Source: CALEUX01 sp964608615 (GTDB lineage Bacteria > Bacteroidota > Bacteroidia > Bacteroidales > Marinilabiliaceae). From it: a DNA stretch of 64,000 nt. Location: assembly GCA_964608615.1 (NCBI GenBank), contig CAZSQG010000002.1:36090-100089 (forward strand), written 5' to 3'. The notes below the pieces were generated by a model. The model did not search any database and was not told where the DNA came from. It saw only the letters and a program-made list of their open reading frames with translations. The position numbers and the translations under genes are program-made. Each line of letters opens with the position of its first letter. Position 1 is the stretch's first letter. This document shows, piece after piece, positions 54,137 to 63,470 of the stretch.

Positions 54137-55156
54137 ATGTGTATTTCATGCAAAGACAAGCAAGCCTCTATGGCTTCATCCGCGCCGGTAGAAGCCTACC
54201 CAATAACCACGCTCACCCAGCAGGATGTGGAGCTTCAATCGGTTTATCCCGCAGTAATAAAGGGCCAACAGGACATAGACATCAAACCCCGTGTAGAGGG
54301 TTATATAGAAGCTGTTTTGGTAGACGAAGGTTCGATTGTAAAAAAAGGACAACAGTTATTCAGGATAAACTCACCTGTATCGATACAGAACCTCGAAAAC
54401 ACTCAGGCTATCTTCAACACGGCAAAGCTTGATGTGGAACGCATGCGCCCTTTGGCCGAAAAAGGCATCATCAGTAAGGTACGCCTTAAAACATACGAAA
54501 ACGCGTTGGCCTCATCGCTGGCTGCCCTTAACCAGGCGAAATCAGCTTCGGCGTGGACCAGTGTGACCAGCCCTATTGACGGCATGGTGGGTTCCATTAC
54601 TTACCGCCTCGGAAGCTTAGTCACCAGCTCGAGCATACTGACCACCGTAGCTAATACCTCTAATGTGGTTGCCTACTTTTCGCTGAACGAGAAAGAACTG
54701 CTCGAATTTATACGCAACTGGGAAGGCAATACCCAAGCCGATAAAATCAAAAACATGCCTGCCGTAAAGCTTATCCTTGCCGATGGCAGCGAATACGAAG
54801 AGAGTGGCCGCATCGAAACCATCTCTGGCATGGTAGATGCCACCACGGGATCGATCAATTTCAGGGCAATATTTCCCAACAACCACGGGCTATTGCGTAG
54901 CGGCACCAGCGGAAAAGTGATTATTCCCAAAATGCTGAAGAACGTATTATTGATTCCGCAAAGAGCCACATTGAGCCAACAGGACAAACTGATGGTTTAC
55001 AAAATCGAAGGCGACTCAGTGATGCAAAAAGTGATCACAGCAAAATCGACCCCAGATGGTAAAAGCTTTGCAGTGACAAGCGGATTGTCAACCGGCGATA
55101 AAATAGTGACCGATGGTGTGGCTACCCTCAGCAATGGTAAAAAAATCAAACTGTAA
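54137..55156 (+). CDS. RND efflux periplasmic adaptor (membrane fusion protein), export signal interrupted
   Basis: 339 residues from the only usable ATG after the in-frame stop at 54104. The chain has the adaptor order: barrel-sandwich first half (VEGYIEAVLVDEGSIVKKGQQLF), a short alpha-hairpin, lipoyl second half (SPIDGMVGSI), beta-barrel (VKLILADGSEYEESGRIETISG) and membrane-proximal domain ending LSNGKKIKL. It joins the RND pump to the outer-membrane channel in the periplasm. Started at 54137 it keeps only MCISC of its lipoprotein-type signal, so it would probably not be exported. It is either a mutated gene or a sequencing error. Its G+C looks higher than that of upstream genes. Confidence 0.8.
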   Translation: MCISCKDKQASMASSAPVEAYPITTLTQQDVELQSVYPAVIKGQQDIDIKPRVEGYIEAVLVDEGSIVKKGQQLFRINSPVSIQNLENTQAIFNTAKLDVERMRPLAEKGIISKVRLKTYENALASSLAALNQAKSASAWTSVTSPIDGMVGSITYRLGSLVTSSSILTTVANTSNVVAYFSLNEKELLEFIRNWEGNTQADKIKNMPAVKLILADGSEYEESGRIETISGMVDATTGSINFRAIFPNNHGLLRSGTSGKVIIPKMLKNVLLIPQRATLSQQDKLMVYKIEGDSVMQKVITAKSTPDGKSFAVTSGLSTGDKIVTDGVATLSNGKKIKL

Positions 55157-55174
55157 TTATCTAAACCAAGTACA

Positions 55175-58100
55175 ATGCTCAAAACATTTATAGAAAGACC
55201 GGTTCTTTCGACCGTTATTTCAATCCTCTTTGTCGTGTTGGGAGCCATTGGCATCTTTACATTGCCAATTGAGCAATATCCCAATATTGCACCCCCCACC
55301 GTCAAAGTATCCACTTCGTACAGTGGAGCCAATGCCGATGCGGTATTGAACAGTGTGATCGTTCCACTGGAGGAATCCATCAACGGTGTGGAAGGGATGA
55401 CTTACATGACCTCTTCGGCATCAAATGGTGGAGGGGCAACAATCACCGTCTTTTTCAAACAGGGTACCGATCCCGATATTGCTACTGTAAACGTGCAAAA
55501 CCGGGTGTCGCAAGCAACTGCTCTGTTGCCATCAGAAGTAACACAAGCAGGAGTAACTGTTCGCAAGCAGCAAAACAGTACTCTCTTGTTGATCTCCGTG
55601 TCATCAACCAATCCTGATTACGATGGGGAATTCCTTCAAAACTATGCCAACATCAACATCCTGCCTCAAATCAAGCGGGTTTCTGGCGTAGGAGATGCCA
55701 TGGTGTACGGATCCAAGGACTATTCGATGCGTGTGTGGTTGAAACCCGATGTGATGACCACCTACAAGATCTCTCCAACCGAAGTGATATCAGCACTCAA
55801 AGATCAAAACATTGAGGCAGCTCCCGGTGAATTGGGAGCCAACAGCGACCAGTCGTTCCAGTACGCCTTGAAATACACGGGACGTTTAAAATCGTCAGAA
55901 GAGTTCGGGAACATCATCCTTCGATCCAACAATGGCCAGGTACTAAGACTTAAAGACGTGGCCAACGTCGAATTGGGATCATTAAGTTACAGCGTTTATT
56001 CCGAAAACAACGGCAATCCCGCCATTGTGATTGCAGTAAGTCAAACTGCCGGATCGAATGCCAAAGAAGTCATTGACCAAACAAAGATGGAGTTGGAGAA
56101 AGCCTCTCTATCTTTCCCCAAAGGGGTAGAATACAGTTACGAATCGGATGCCAGCGCCTTCCTTGATGCGTCCATTGCCAAAGTACTAAGCACCTTGCTA
56201 GAAGCCTTTCTTCTGGTATTTATCGTGGTGTTTATCTTTTTGCAAAACTTCAGGGCTACGCTTATCCCTGCCATTGCAGTTCCGGTTGCCATTATCGGCA
56301 CCTTTTTCTTTCTGTCGTTGTTCGGGTTCTCCATTAACCTTCTTACCCTGTTTGCTCTGGTACTGGCCATTGGTATTGTGGTAGATGATGCCATTGTGGT
56401 GGTTGAAGCTGTGCATGCGCACATGGACGCAGGTGAAAAAGATCCCCGTAAGGCTACGATAATAGCCCTGGGCGAAATTGCTCCTGCCATTGTGTCGATC
56501 ACCCTGGTTATGGCGGCTGTGTTTATCCCGGTGAGTTTCATTGGCGGAACCAGCGGTGTGTTTTTCAAGCAATTTGGCTTAACACTTGCCATCGCCATTT
56601 TCATCTCTGCCATCAACGCGTTAACGCTGAGTCCGGCACTTTGCGCAATATTCTTGAAATCGCACGACGAAGAGTTGAAAGAAAAAAGCATCTTTAAAAG
56701 ATTCTACAAATATTTCAATATCGGATTTGACTCAATGACCACCAAATATGGATCGTCACTGAAATTCCTGGCCAAAAAGAGCCATCGCTGGATAACTGTT
56801 GCCATCATTGTTGTATTTACGGTTATTTTAGTTGGGTTGATGAAGGTGATCCCTGTTGGGTTTGTTCCAAACGAGGACAGTGGTATTGTGATGGGAATGG
56901 TTTCACTTCCTCCCGGCGCTTCGCTCGAAAGAACCGATAGCATTGTGAGAGAGACTATCGCTCAGGCCGAATCGATTCCGGGTGTAATCAGCGTCACAAG
57001 CATCATCGGGATTAGCTTTATCAGCGGCTCAGGAAGCCCTTACGCATCTATGATCATTAAGCTTAAACCATGGAACGAGCGTGAGATCACTTCCACAGAT
57101 GTGGTGGCCATGATGAAAGAGAAAACACAACCTTTCACCAACGCCACATTTATGTTCTTCGGAACACCCACTCTACAAGGTTTTGGTATGAGTAGCGGCG
57201 TTGAAATGAAGATGCAGGATAAAACAGGAGGCGATGTTGATAAGTTTTATGGCGTGACCTCCGAGTTTATTGAGAAGCTTAAACAACGCGACGAGGTAAT
57301 GATGGTCATGAACTCTTTTGACCCACGTTTCCCACAAAAACTGATTGAAGCCAATGTGGCCAAAATAAAAGATGCAGGCTTGACCCTCTCGGATGTAATG
57401 ACTGCCATGCAAGCATATGTGGGCAGTATGTACATTTCGAATTTCAATGCTTACGGAAAACAGTATCGCATAATGGTTCAGGCAGCACCCGAGTACCGTT
57501 CGAAGATAGAAGACCTAAGTGGGTTGTCGGTTAAAACGGCAAGCGGGCAAATGGCCCCCATCACCGAGTTCATCACCATTAAAGATGTTACCGGTCCGCA
57601 AACACTAACACGTTTCAACCTCTATTCGTCGATGGACATAACCATCATCCCCAACTATATGAAGGGGTACAACAATGGCAATGTGATTAGTATACTCGAC
57701 GAAATAGAACTGCCAGAAGGCTACACCTACGACTTTGGTGGAATGACCCGAGAAGAGGTCAACAGCAGCAACCAGACAGCCGTCATCTTTGCCTTATGTA
57801 TAGTGTTTGTGTTCCTGCTTCTGGCAGCACTGTATGAAAGCTACATCCTGCCCTTCGCCGTTATCTTGTCGCTGCCGGTAGGTCTGGCGGGTGTGTTCAT
57901 CTTCATCTTTGGATCATTAATGAGTGGTAGTGGCATCATGAATAACATTTATGTACAAATATCGCTCATCATGCTTATCGGTCTGTTGGCCAAGAACGCC
58001 ATTTTGATTGTTGAGTATGCCCTCCAACGACGAAAACAAGGAATGAGCATTGTTAATGCGGCCATCAATGGAGCCCTGGCACGTTTGCGCCCGATCCTGA

Positions 58101-58333
58101 TGACATCGTTTGCGTTCATCTTTGGCCTATTGCCTCTGGCCCTTGCACACGGAGCTGGTGCCACAGGCAACAAGTCGATCGGAATCAGTGCCATTGGTGG
58201 GATGCTAATTGGTACCATCATTGGCATCTTGGTTATTCCAACGCTCTTTATCATTTTTCAAAGTTTACATGAGCGATTTAGCAAATATAAAATCGAGACC
58301 AGAGAAAACCATGTTACTAACGAAATTCTTTAA
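55175..58333 (+). CDS. RND efflux transporter, HAE-1 family
   Basis: 1052 residues, the usual AcrB/MexB size. Twelve membrane helices lie in two groups of six, each after the first helix followed by a large periplasmic loop. The proton-relay pair is in GIVVDDAIVVVEAVHAHMD, and the FIERPVLSTVISILFVVLG N-terminus and GATGNKSIGISAIGG near the C-terminus are family hallmarks. It exports hydrophobic drugs or similar compounds. It starts 18 bases after the adaptor stop. Base composition is visibly more G+C-rich (about 47% in a sampled line) than most of the window (about 32% in a line near 48900), which hints at transfer. Confidence 0.94.
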   Translation: MLKTFIERPVLSTVISILFVVLGAIGIFTLPIEQYPNIAPPTVKVSTSYSGANADAVLNSVIVPLEESINGVEGMTYMTSSASNGGGATITVFFKQGTDPDIATVNVQNRVSQATALLPSEVTQAGVTVRKQQNSTLLLISVSSTNPDYDGEFLQNYANINILPQIKRVSGVGDAMVYGSKDYSMRVWLKPDVMTTYKISPTEVISALKDQNIEAAPGELGANSDQSFQYALKYTGRLKSSEEFGNIILRSNNGQVLRLKDVANVELGSLSYSVYSENNGNPAIVIAVSQTAGSNAKEVIDQTKMELEKASLSFPKGVEYSYESDASAFLDASIAKVLSTLLEAFLLVFIVVFIFLQNFRATLIPAIAVPVAIIGTFFFLSLFGFSINLLTLFALVLAIGIVVDDAIVVVEAVHAHMDAGEKDPRKATIIALGEIAPAIVSITLVMAAVFIPVSFIGGTSGVFFKQFGLTLAIAIFISAINALTLSPALCAIFLKSHDEELKEKSIFKRFYKYFNIGFDSMTTKYGSSLKFLAKKSHRWITVAIIVVFTVILVGLMKVIPVGFVPNEDSGIVMGMVSLPPGASLERTDSIVRETIAQAESIPGVISVTSIIGISFISGSGSPYASMIIKLKPWNEREITSTDVVAMMKEKTQPFTNATFMFFGTPTLQGFGMSSGVEMKMQDKTGGDVDKFYGVTSEFIEKLKQRDEVMMVMNSFDPRFPQKLIEANVAKIKDAGLTLSDVMTAMQAYVGSMYISNFNAYGKQYRIMVQAAPEYRSKIEDLSGLSVKTASGQMAPITEFITIKDVTGPQTLTRFNLYSSMDITIIPNYMKGYNNGNVISILDEIELPEGYTYDFGGMTREEVNSSNQTAVIFALCIVFVFLLLAALYESYILPFAVILSLPVGLAGVFIFIFGSLMSGSGIMNNIYVQISLIMLIGLLAKNAILIVEYALQRRKQGMSIVNAAINGALARLRPILMTSFAFIFGLLPLALAHGAGATGNKSIGISAIGGMLIGTIIGILVIPTLFIIFQSLHERFSKYKIETRENHVTNEIL

Positions 58334-59756
58334 GTCTATGTTTAAGCCCACAATAAGCAGAAGTTTGATTCTATTGATAATTACCCTATCGGTAGGATTG
58401 GCTTCGTGCCACACCAATAAAAACTTCATCAGTCCTGATATTGACACAAATGGTCTGATCAGAGATGAAGATAATAATAAGATTGATACCACCACCCTGG
58501 CAGATATTCCATGGCAGGATTATTTTACCGATTCACAGCTAAAGGTTTTGATTACAGAAGGCCTTAATAATAACTTTAGCTTGCTGATAGCTTATAGCCG
58601 CATTAAACAGGCGGAGGCTAATCTGAGTATGGCAAGAGCGGCTCATCTCCCTACTGTTTCCGTTGCTGCCCAAACAAATAACTCCTTTCTCAGTTCTGGT
58701 GATGAGGGAACTAAAGTGTTGGGATATGATTACGCGGGCAATACAACAACTTTAGGTTTTGCTGCTTCGTGGGAAATAAATCTGTGGGGTAAGCTCAGGA
58801 GCCAGACTAAAGCTAAGTATGCAAGCTTCCTAAACAGTTATGAGTATCGCAATCTGATTCAAACAACCCTCATTGCCAATATTGCCAAAGGTTATTATAA
58901 TTTACTGGCACTCGATGAACAGTTGCGAATTACCAAAGAAACGGTTGTTTTACTTCAGGCCAGCGCTGAAACCATGTTGGCGCTAAAAGAAGCAGGACTG
59001 CAAAATGGTGCTGCGGTTGAACAGAGCAATGCCCTGTTGTATGGCACTAAGCTCTCCATTCCGGTATTAGAGAGCCAAATACGTCAACAGGAAAATGCAA
59101 TCAGTGTGCTTATTGGTCGTAAACCCGGCAATGTGAACCGCTCCAGCATCAACGACCAGTCGGTTCCTGATCGTCTTAATTGCGGTATCCCAATACAACT
59201 GGTTGCTAAACGACCTGATGTGAGACAGGCTGAATTATCATTTCGCTCGGCTTTTGAATTAACCAATGTAGCTCAGGCCAGTTTGTACCCAACTTTCACT
59301 ATCAGTTCAGCATCCATCGGATTTGCAGCAGGTTCTTTATCTGAGTTTTTTAAACCCGCAAGTATTGTGGCCAATATTACTGCCGGCATCAGCCAGCCAA
59401 TATTTTACAAAAAGCAATTAAGAGGCAACTTGAAAATTGCACAAGCTCAGCAGGAAGAAGCGCTCTTAAACTTTAAAAGCACCGTTTTTACTGCTGGTCA
59501 GGAGGTCTCAGATATACTGTTTGGATACCAGACCTCATTAAATAAAAATGACCTGAGAGAGAAACAAGTGATGTCAATAAATACCGCTGTTGATTTTACT
59601 CAGGAGCTTTTAAAAGCCGGTGAAGCCAATTACACAGAGGTGCTCACGGCTCAACAAAGTCTGCTGTCGGCTCAACTTAGTCAGGTTAATGATCGGCTCG
59701 AACAACTCACTTACAGTGTAAGTTTATACAAAGCACTTGGTGGTGGAACTAAATAA
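58311..59756 (+). CDS. Outer-membrane efflux lipoprotein (TolC/OprM/NodT family)
   Basis: 481 residues from the ATG at 58311, which overlaps the pump gene by 23 bases; an ATG at 58338 right after the pump stop gives a tidier signal peptide. The signal ends SVGLASC, so this is a lipoprotein of the OprM/NodT type. Two repeats of the outer-membrane efflux protein domain follow, with the typical helices FSLLIAYSRIKQAEANLSMARAA and LVAKRPDVRQAELSFRSAFE. It forms the exit duct of the tripartite pump with the adaptor and transporter encoded just upstream. Confidence 0.9.
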   Translation: MLLTKFFKSMFKPTISRSLILLIITLSVGLASCHTNKNFISPDIDTNGLIRDEDNNKIDTTTLADIPWQDYFTDSQLKVLITEGLNNNFSLLIAYSRIKQAEANLSMARAAHLPTVSVAAQTNNSFLSSGDEGTKVLGYDYAGNTTTLGFAASWEINLWGKLRSQTKAKYASFLNSYEYRNLIQTTLIANIAKGYYNLLALDEQLRITKETVVLLQASAETMLALKEAGLQNGAAVEQSNALLYGTKLSIPVLESQIRQQENAISVLIGRKPGNVNRSSINDQSVPDRLNCGIPIQLVAKRPDVRQAELSFRSAFELTNVAQASLYPTFTISSASIGFAAGSLSEFFKPASIVANITAGISQPIFYKKQLRGNLKIAQAQQEEALLNFKSTVFTAGQEVSDILFGYQTSLNKNDLREKQVMSINTAVDFTQELLKAGEANYTEVLTAQQSLLSAQLSQVNDRLEQLTYSVSLYKALGGGTK

Positions 59757-59785
59757 GTGACACAATAACGTTTTTCAATACAACA

Positions 59786-59824
59786 AAAAGAGGGTGTCTC
59801 AAATAAATGAGACACCCTCTTTTG
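59786..59824 (+). terminator. Strong terminator of the efflux operon
   Basis: AAAAGAGGGTGTCTCA (59786-59801) pairs perfectly with TGAGACACCCTCTTTT (59808-59823), 16 bp with a 6-base loop and a T tail. Confidence 0.9.
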
Positions 59825-59890
59825 ATTGAATACTTCTTCCACATGTATATGAATATCATCATAGCCCTACTGAATGGTTACGAATAAAGA

Positions 59891-60661
59891 TTACTCTAAC
59901 CGTTTTACTATTTTGTCAAATCGACTATCCATGCAAACACTCAAATCAGTTGTCACAAATTGACCCTTGTAAAACAGACTAAAAATGGTTGCTGGAGTTG
60001 GTGCTGCCTGCGCCTCCTCCATGGTATCCAGCTTTATGAACTTAAGAGGCAATTGTCTCTTTTGAGCGGTTTCAGTCAATGAAGTGGTTACATGATACTC
60101 CGAAAAGGGACAGCGGTTTGAATAATATACAACTAAACCGGTTTTATCCTCAATTTCTCCACTTAAAACGGAATCCTTAAACTTTGGATCTTTAGCACTT
60201 GGATTGATCTTTTTCACAAGCAAGCTAAAGCCCGAAGATAGTTTCTCGCAAGTCTCAAAACCTTGTTTTAAGAGCCATTTGGTATCGCTCATAAAATGAA
60301 ACTTGCTTGTCCCCACAACAGTAACCAACCCGTCTCTCCCCTGGGTTTCAGCATCTTTCATCGCCAGCCTCAATAATTCTTTGCCATACCCCTGCCCTTT
60401 GTATTGCCCCGATACCCAAAAGCAATTAAGCAACAAATAATTGGGTGCCTCAACCGGCACCCAGCCCTTCTCTGCAGGCCCATACTCTATAAACACTTTT
60501 GCCCGGGCGTCCAACCGACGAAAAACATAGCCATTGTCAAATTCCTTTTTCAGCCAGTCTTTCTTCAATTCGTAGCTATCTTTGCACTTCTTGTCAGAAA
60601 TGGCACAACAGATATGCTCTTTATCAATATTTGACCGGTCGAGAGTGATAATTTCTTCCAT
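59891..60661 (-). CDS. GNAT acetyltransferase with C-terminal YoaP-like domain
   Basis: 256 residues. The N-terminal half is a GNAT domain; the acetyl-CoA loop is VSGQYKGQGYGKELLRLA (Q-x-x-G-x-G). The C-terminal half (about 165-255) looks like a thioredoxin-fold/YoaP domain, with LVVYYSNRCPFSEYHVTTSL, which keeps one cysteine of a CxxC-like site (CPFS). The substrate is unknown; homologues are often annotated only as YoaP-like acetyltransferases. It is followed on the same strand end by no gene and is preceded by a terminator of the AraC gene. Confidence 0.8.
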   Translation of the reverse strand: MEEIITLDRSNIDKEHICCAISDKKCKDSYELKKDWLKKEFDNGYVFRRLDARAKVFIEYGPAEKGWVPVEAPNYLLLNCFWVSGQYKGQGYGKELLRLAMKDAETQGRDGLVTVVGTSKFHFMSDTKWLLKQGFETCEKLSSGFSLLVKKINPSAKDPKFKDSVLSGEIEDKTGLVVYYSNRCPFSEYHVTTSLTETAQKRQLPLKFIKLDTMEEAQAAPTPATIFSLFYKGQFVTTDLSVCMDSRFDKIVKRLE

Positions 60662-60686
60662 AACTTTTATGAATATAAAGGTTAAA

Positions 60687-60716
60687 GAGAGAAACTGCCA
60701 GGAGACAGTTTCTCTC
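60687..60716. terminator. Hairpin between the AraC/GyrI and GNAT genes
   Basis: GAGAGAAACTG (60687-60697) pairs perfectly with CAGTTTCTCTC (60706-60716), 11 bp with an 8-base loop. It lies just after the AraC/GyrI stop and just before the GNAT start on the minus strand; the T tract is weak, so termination may be partial and the two genes may be linked. Confidence 0.55.
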
Positions 60717-60724
60717 AGGCTCTT

Positions 60725-61666
60725 TTAAATTGGTTTCACCGGCACACAGATATCCACTATAAATTTTCCATCTTTTGGCTCCTCAGGATAAACTTCAAAA
60801 CAAGGTTTATCATCGGGTTGATAACCGCTTGTTGGAAACCACTGACCGTAAACCCAATTCCAGGCTTCTTGAAAATCCTGTGCGGTGACCTCAAAACGAG
60901 CCACTACATATTTAGCCGACTCAATATCCATTTTCCCAACTTCACCATCCACCTTAGTGTCAGCAGGCACCGTAATGCAAACGCTCATTCGTAGTTTGTC
61001 CTCAATGGTCACATTAGGGTCATCATGATAAATTATCAATGATTTGAAATCCTCACCACCAACTAAACCTCGCGGTCCTGCCCAAGTGAACAACCTTGTC
61101 CAAATGCTCTCGAATAGTTTTTCATTCCCCTTGTAAGGGCCAATGTGCCTGATGTAAGCAACCGTCATCTTCGGAAGATCCTTGATCTCCACACTTTTGT
61201 TTAATTTCATATTTGTCCTCCATTTAATGGTTTTTAAATCAGGACAAATATATGGAGTGGCCTTCTCATCGCTTTGACGACCATTGCTGTGCTGTTGACT
61301 TAAATTGCTATTATTAAGATTCCGCGCCCGATATTGTGAAGCTGATATTTGAAAATACTTTTTAAAGTTTCGCGAAAATATAGAAACATCCGAAAACCCA
61401 CATTTATAGGCTATTTCAGAGATTCTTTCATTTTTTTTCGTCCAGACAAGCATCGCAGCTTTTTCCAATCGGACCCGCAAAATAAACTGGAAAGGAGTTT
61501 CACCAACAATGGATTGAAAAATCCTGTTAAAATGAAACTTCGAAAAATTAGCCACAGTAGCCAGTTCTTCCAATGTCATTGGCTTTTCAAGATTCGATTC
61601 TATATAATCAAAAGTCTTGTTAATACGAGACTGATATTCAGAATACAGTTTTTTGATCTCACTCAT
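60725..61666 (-). CDS. AraC-family regulator with GyrI-like effector domain
   Basis: 313 residues. The N-terminal AraC HTH pair (about 15-115) includes LEELATVANFSKFHFNRIFQ and ISEIAYKCGFSDVSIFSRNFKKYF. After a linker comes a GyrI-like small-molecule-binding domain (about 155-310), with VEIKDLPKMTVAYIRHIGPYKGN and a C-terminal CFEVYPEEP strand. It is the SbmC/Rob/BmrR effector fold, which binds drug-like molecules. DNA-binding first and GyrI second is the order seen in Rob. It lies near an RND efflux operon and another GyrI-domain regulator. Confidence 0.88.
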   Translation of the reverse strand: MSEIKKLYSEYQSRINKTFDYIESNLEKPMTLEELATVANFSKFHFNRIFQSIVGETPFQFILRVRLEKAAMLVWTKKNERISEIAYKCGFSDVSIFSRNFKKYFQISASQYRARNLNNSNLSQQHSNGRQSDEKATPYICPDLKTIKWRTNMKLNKSVEIKDLPKMTVAYIRHIGPYKGNEKLFESIWTRLFTWAGPRGLVGGEDFKSLIIYHDDPNVTIEDKLRMSVCITVPADTKVDGEVGKMDIESAKYVVARFEVTAQDFQEAWNWVYGQWFPTSGYQPDDKPCFEVYPEEPKDGKFIVDICVPVKPI

Positions 61667-61817
61667 TTTAATAAGATAGAGGTAGAGTTCTAGTTATTTA
61701 TTAACATTAGCAATGCCGAACAAAAACCAAATACATTTTACTCCGAACTTCATCAGAGTAATTGGCAAATACTTTGTTGACTTTCGTTTCTGTCTTCAGC
61801 CTTAAACTTCCCATATC

Positions 61818-63044
61818 CTATTCTCTTATGGCTATAAGAAAATCAACTTCTGCATCCGAAGGGTTTTGAGCTTTTTCTCCATAAACCTCAAAATCTGTCG
61901 TATAAGCCCTGTCAATTGCTGCTTGCCAAATTTTTGCCCAATGGTTTATAACTAAACCCTTCAATAAATCTCCTTTTGCAGAAGTCTTAATGTAAGAGCC
62001 TCCTTCAAATGACTTACCGGTCATGCCCTCTGGAATTTCACTCAAATGTGACACCTGGCACCCGAGCATGGCCGTGTAAGGTTTTGTATAATCCCCCTCA
62101 TAATCGGTGTACAGCGAGTAGATGGTAGCATCAACTTTGTTGGAAATTTTCTCAATAAGAGCTCCCCTTATAAATCGTTGCCACAGTTCTGCGATATCAG
62201 TTGCAGCCTGATTATTTTCATTGGTGGTTCGTATGCTGATTCCAATTACTTTAAAAGGTTCAATTTTCACTTTTTCCATAATTAATAAGTTTTGATTATT
62301 GGTAAAAGTAAAATGACCGAGTGACAAGGGTATGTCAGGGGTGTTCAAATATTTTTTCCTACATTCTTCAAAATACTGCTTCAGGGTGATTTTGTGAGGC
62401 TCAAAATTCTCTGAACAGAGCGTTAGCTGCTGAATACAATCCAAACGAAAAGCTCGAAAGTCATTTCTTTTTCTGCAAAAAGCAATCAAAACCCAATTGT
62501 CGTAGGTGGTGTACAAGGCAAAGGGTTCTATATCCCTTTGGGTTCTTTGCTTTTCGAGTGAAAGATAGTCGATCGTTACAACTTGAAAATTAGCGATACT
62601 CCCCTGTAATTGAATCAAATAATCACTCGTCTTTTCATTGTTCTTGTTGTTCCTGACCTGTATACGTTGAGCAATAAAATCTGATTTCTCCTTTTGACTG
62701 GAACGAAGAACTGATTTAATTTTAGTAATGGCACTCTGGTAATGATAGACCAAAGAATTGTCCTTATTTTTCAAAATCAGGTGCTCTGCCGTAATCAGGG
62801 CATTGGCCTCTTCTTCAGTAAACATTACAGGAGGCAATTTATAGCCCGGCATTAGGGAGTAACCTATTCCTTCTTCAGTAATAACAGGAATGCCGGATTG
62901 TTCCAGGGTTCTGATGTCCCTATAAACCGTCCGGATACTTACCTTATGTTTTTCAGAAATAGCCTTAGCTGTTATAATCCTCTTGGATTGTAACTCCGTT
63001 AAAATAGCCATCAATCGTACAAGTCTTGGCTTATCTTCCGCCAT
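61818..63044 (-). CDS. YafY-type HTH-WYL regulator fused to a GyrI-like domain
   Basis: 408 residues. An N-terminal HTH (about 5-60, RIITAKAISEKHKVSIRTVYRDIRTLEQSGIPV) is followed by a WYL domain (about 140-235), with IDYLSLEKQRTQRDIEPFALY and AFCRKRNDFRAFRLDCIQ. From about residue 252 a second module begins at MEKVKIEPFKVIGISIRTTNENNQAATDI and is a GyrI-like effector domain. The Met at that point suggests fusion of once separate genes. YafY-family repressors with this tail are known; the ligand is not. Confidence 0.85.
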   Translation of the reverse strand: MAEDKPRLVRLMAILTELQSKRIITAKAISEKHKVSIRTVYRDIRTLEQSGIPVITEEGIGYSLMPGYKLPPVMFTEEEANALITAEHLILKNKDNSLVYHYQSAITKIKSVLRSSQKEKSDFIAQRIQVRNNKNNEKTSDYLIQLQGSIANFQVVTIDYLSLEKQRTQRDIEPFALYTTYDNWVLIAFCRKRNDFRAFRLDCIQQLTLCSENFEPHKITLKQYFEECRKKYLNTPDIPLSLGHFTFTNNQNLLIMEKVKIEPFKVIGISIRTTNENNQAATDIAELWQRFIRGALIEKISNKVDATIYSLYTDYEGDYTKPYTAMLGCQVSHLSEIPEGMTGKSFEGGSYIKTSAKGDLLKGLVINHWAKIWQAAIDRAYTTDFEVYGEKAQNPSDAEVDFLIAIRE

Positions 63045-63470
63045 TGTAGTTTGTTTAGCATGTGGCTAACCATAGCCATAACAGTAGTATTTCTCAAAAT
63101 ATTCCCCAAGAGATAATAACTGCATATTTGCCCTAAATTTAAGCAAAAAATATTTCTTATTGTAGGACTAAAAAACTCAGGGCAACTGCACTTAAAACTG
63201 AAAAAACGACAGTCCCCAAATTAGTGCTAATTCACGAAATTGATTACTTCAATCTTCGATTTGAGGATAGAATAAATATTAAACTAAGTTCATTCACCTA
63301 TGCGTGTTCAGAAGCTATTATAAGAAAAGTTGCCTGTTAAAGCTTATTCTTGATTTTAGTGCATACGAACTGATACAGCCTGATTTTTTTATAATTCATT
63401 GAGAATTCATTAAATTGCACCTCGAATTTTGATTTATATTATTGATAATAAAATCATTAATTTACCCCAA
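63045..63470. other. Intergenic region upstream of the GH28 gene
   Basis: 426 AT-rich bases between the divergent WYL regulator and the GH28 gene. No clear TAnnTTTG promoter with good spacing and no coding frame is visible. Confidence 0.4.

Noticed and set aside
54137..54432. 97-codon frame at 54139 overlapping the adaptor start
   Set aside because: Out of frame with the conserved adaptor domains.
56137..56691. 184-codon antisense frame in the RND gene
   Set aside because: Shadow of a G+C-richer gene; low-complexity Met/Ala/Thr composition.
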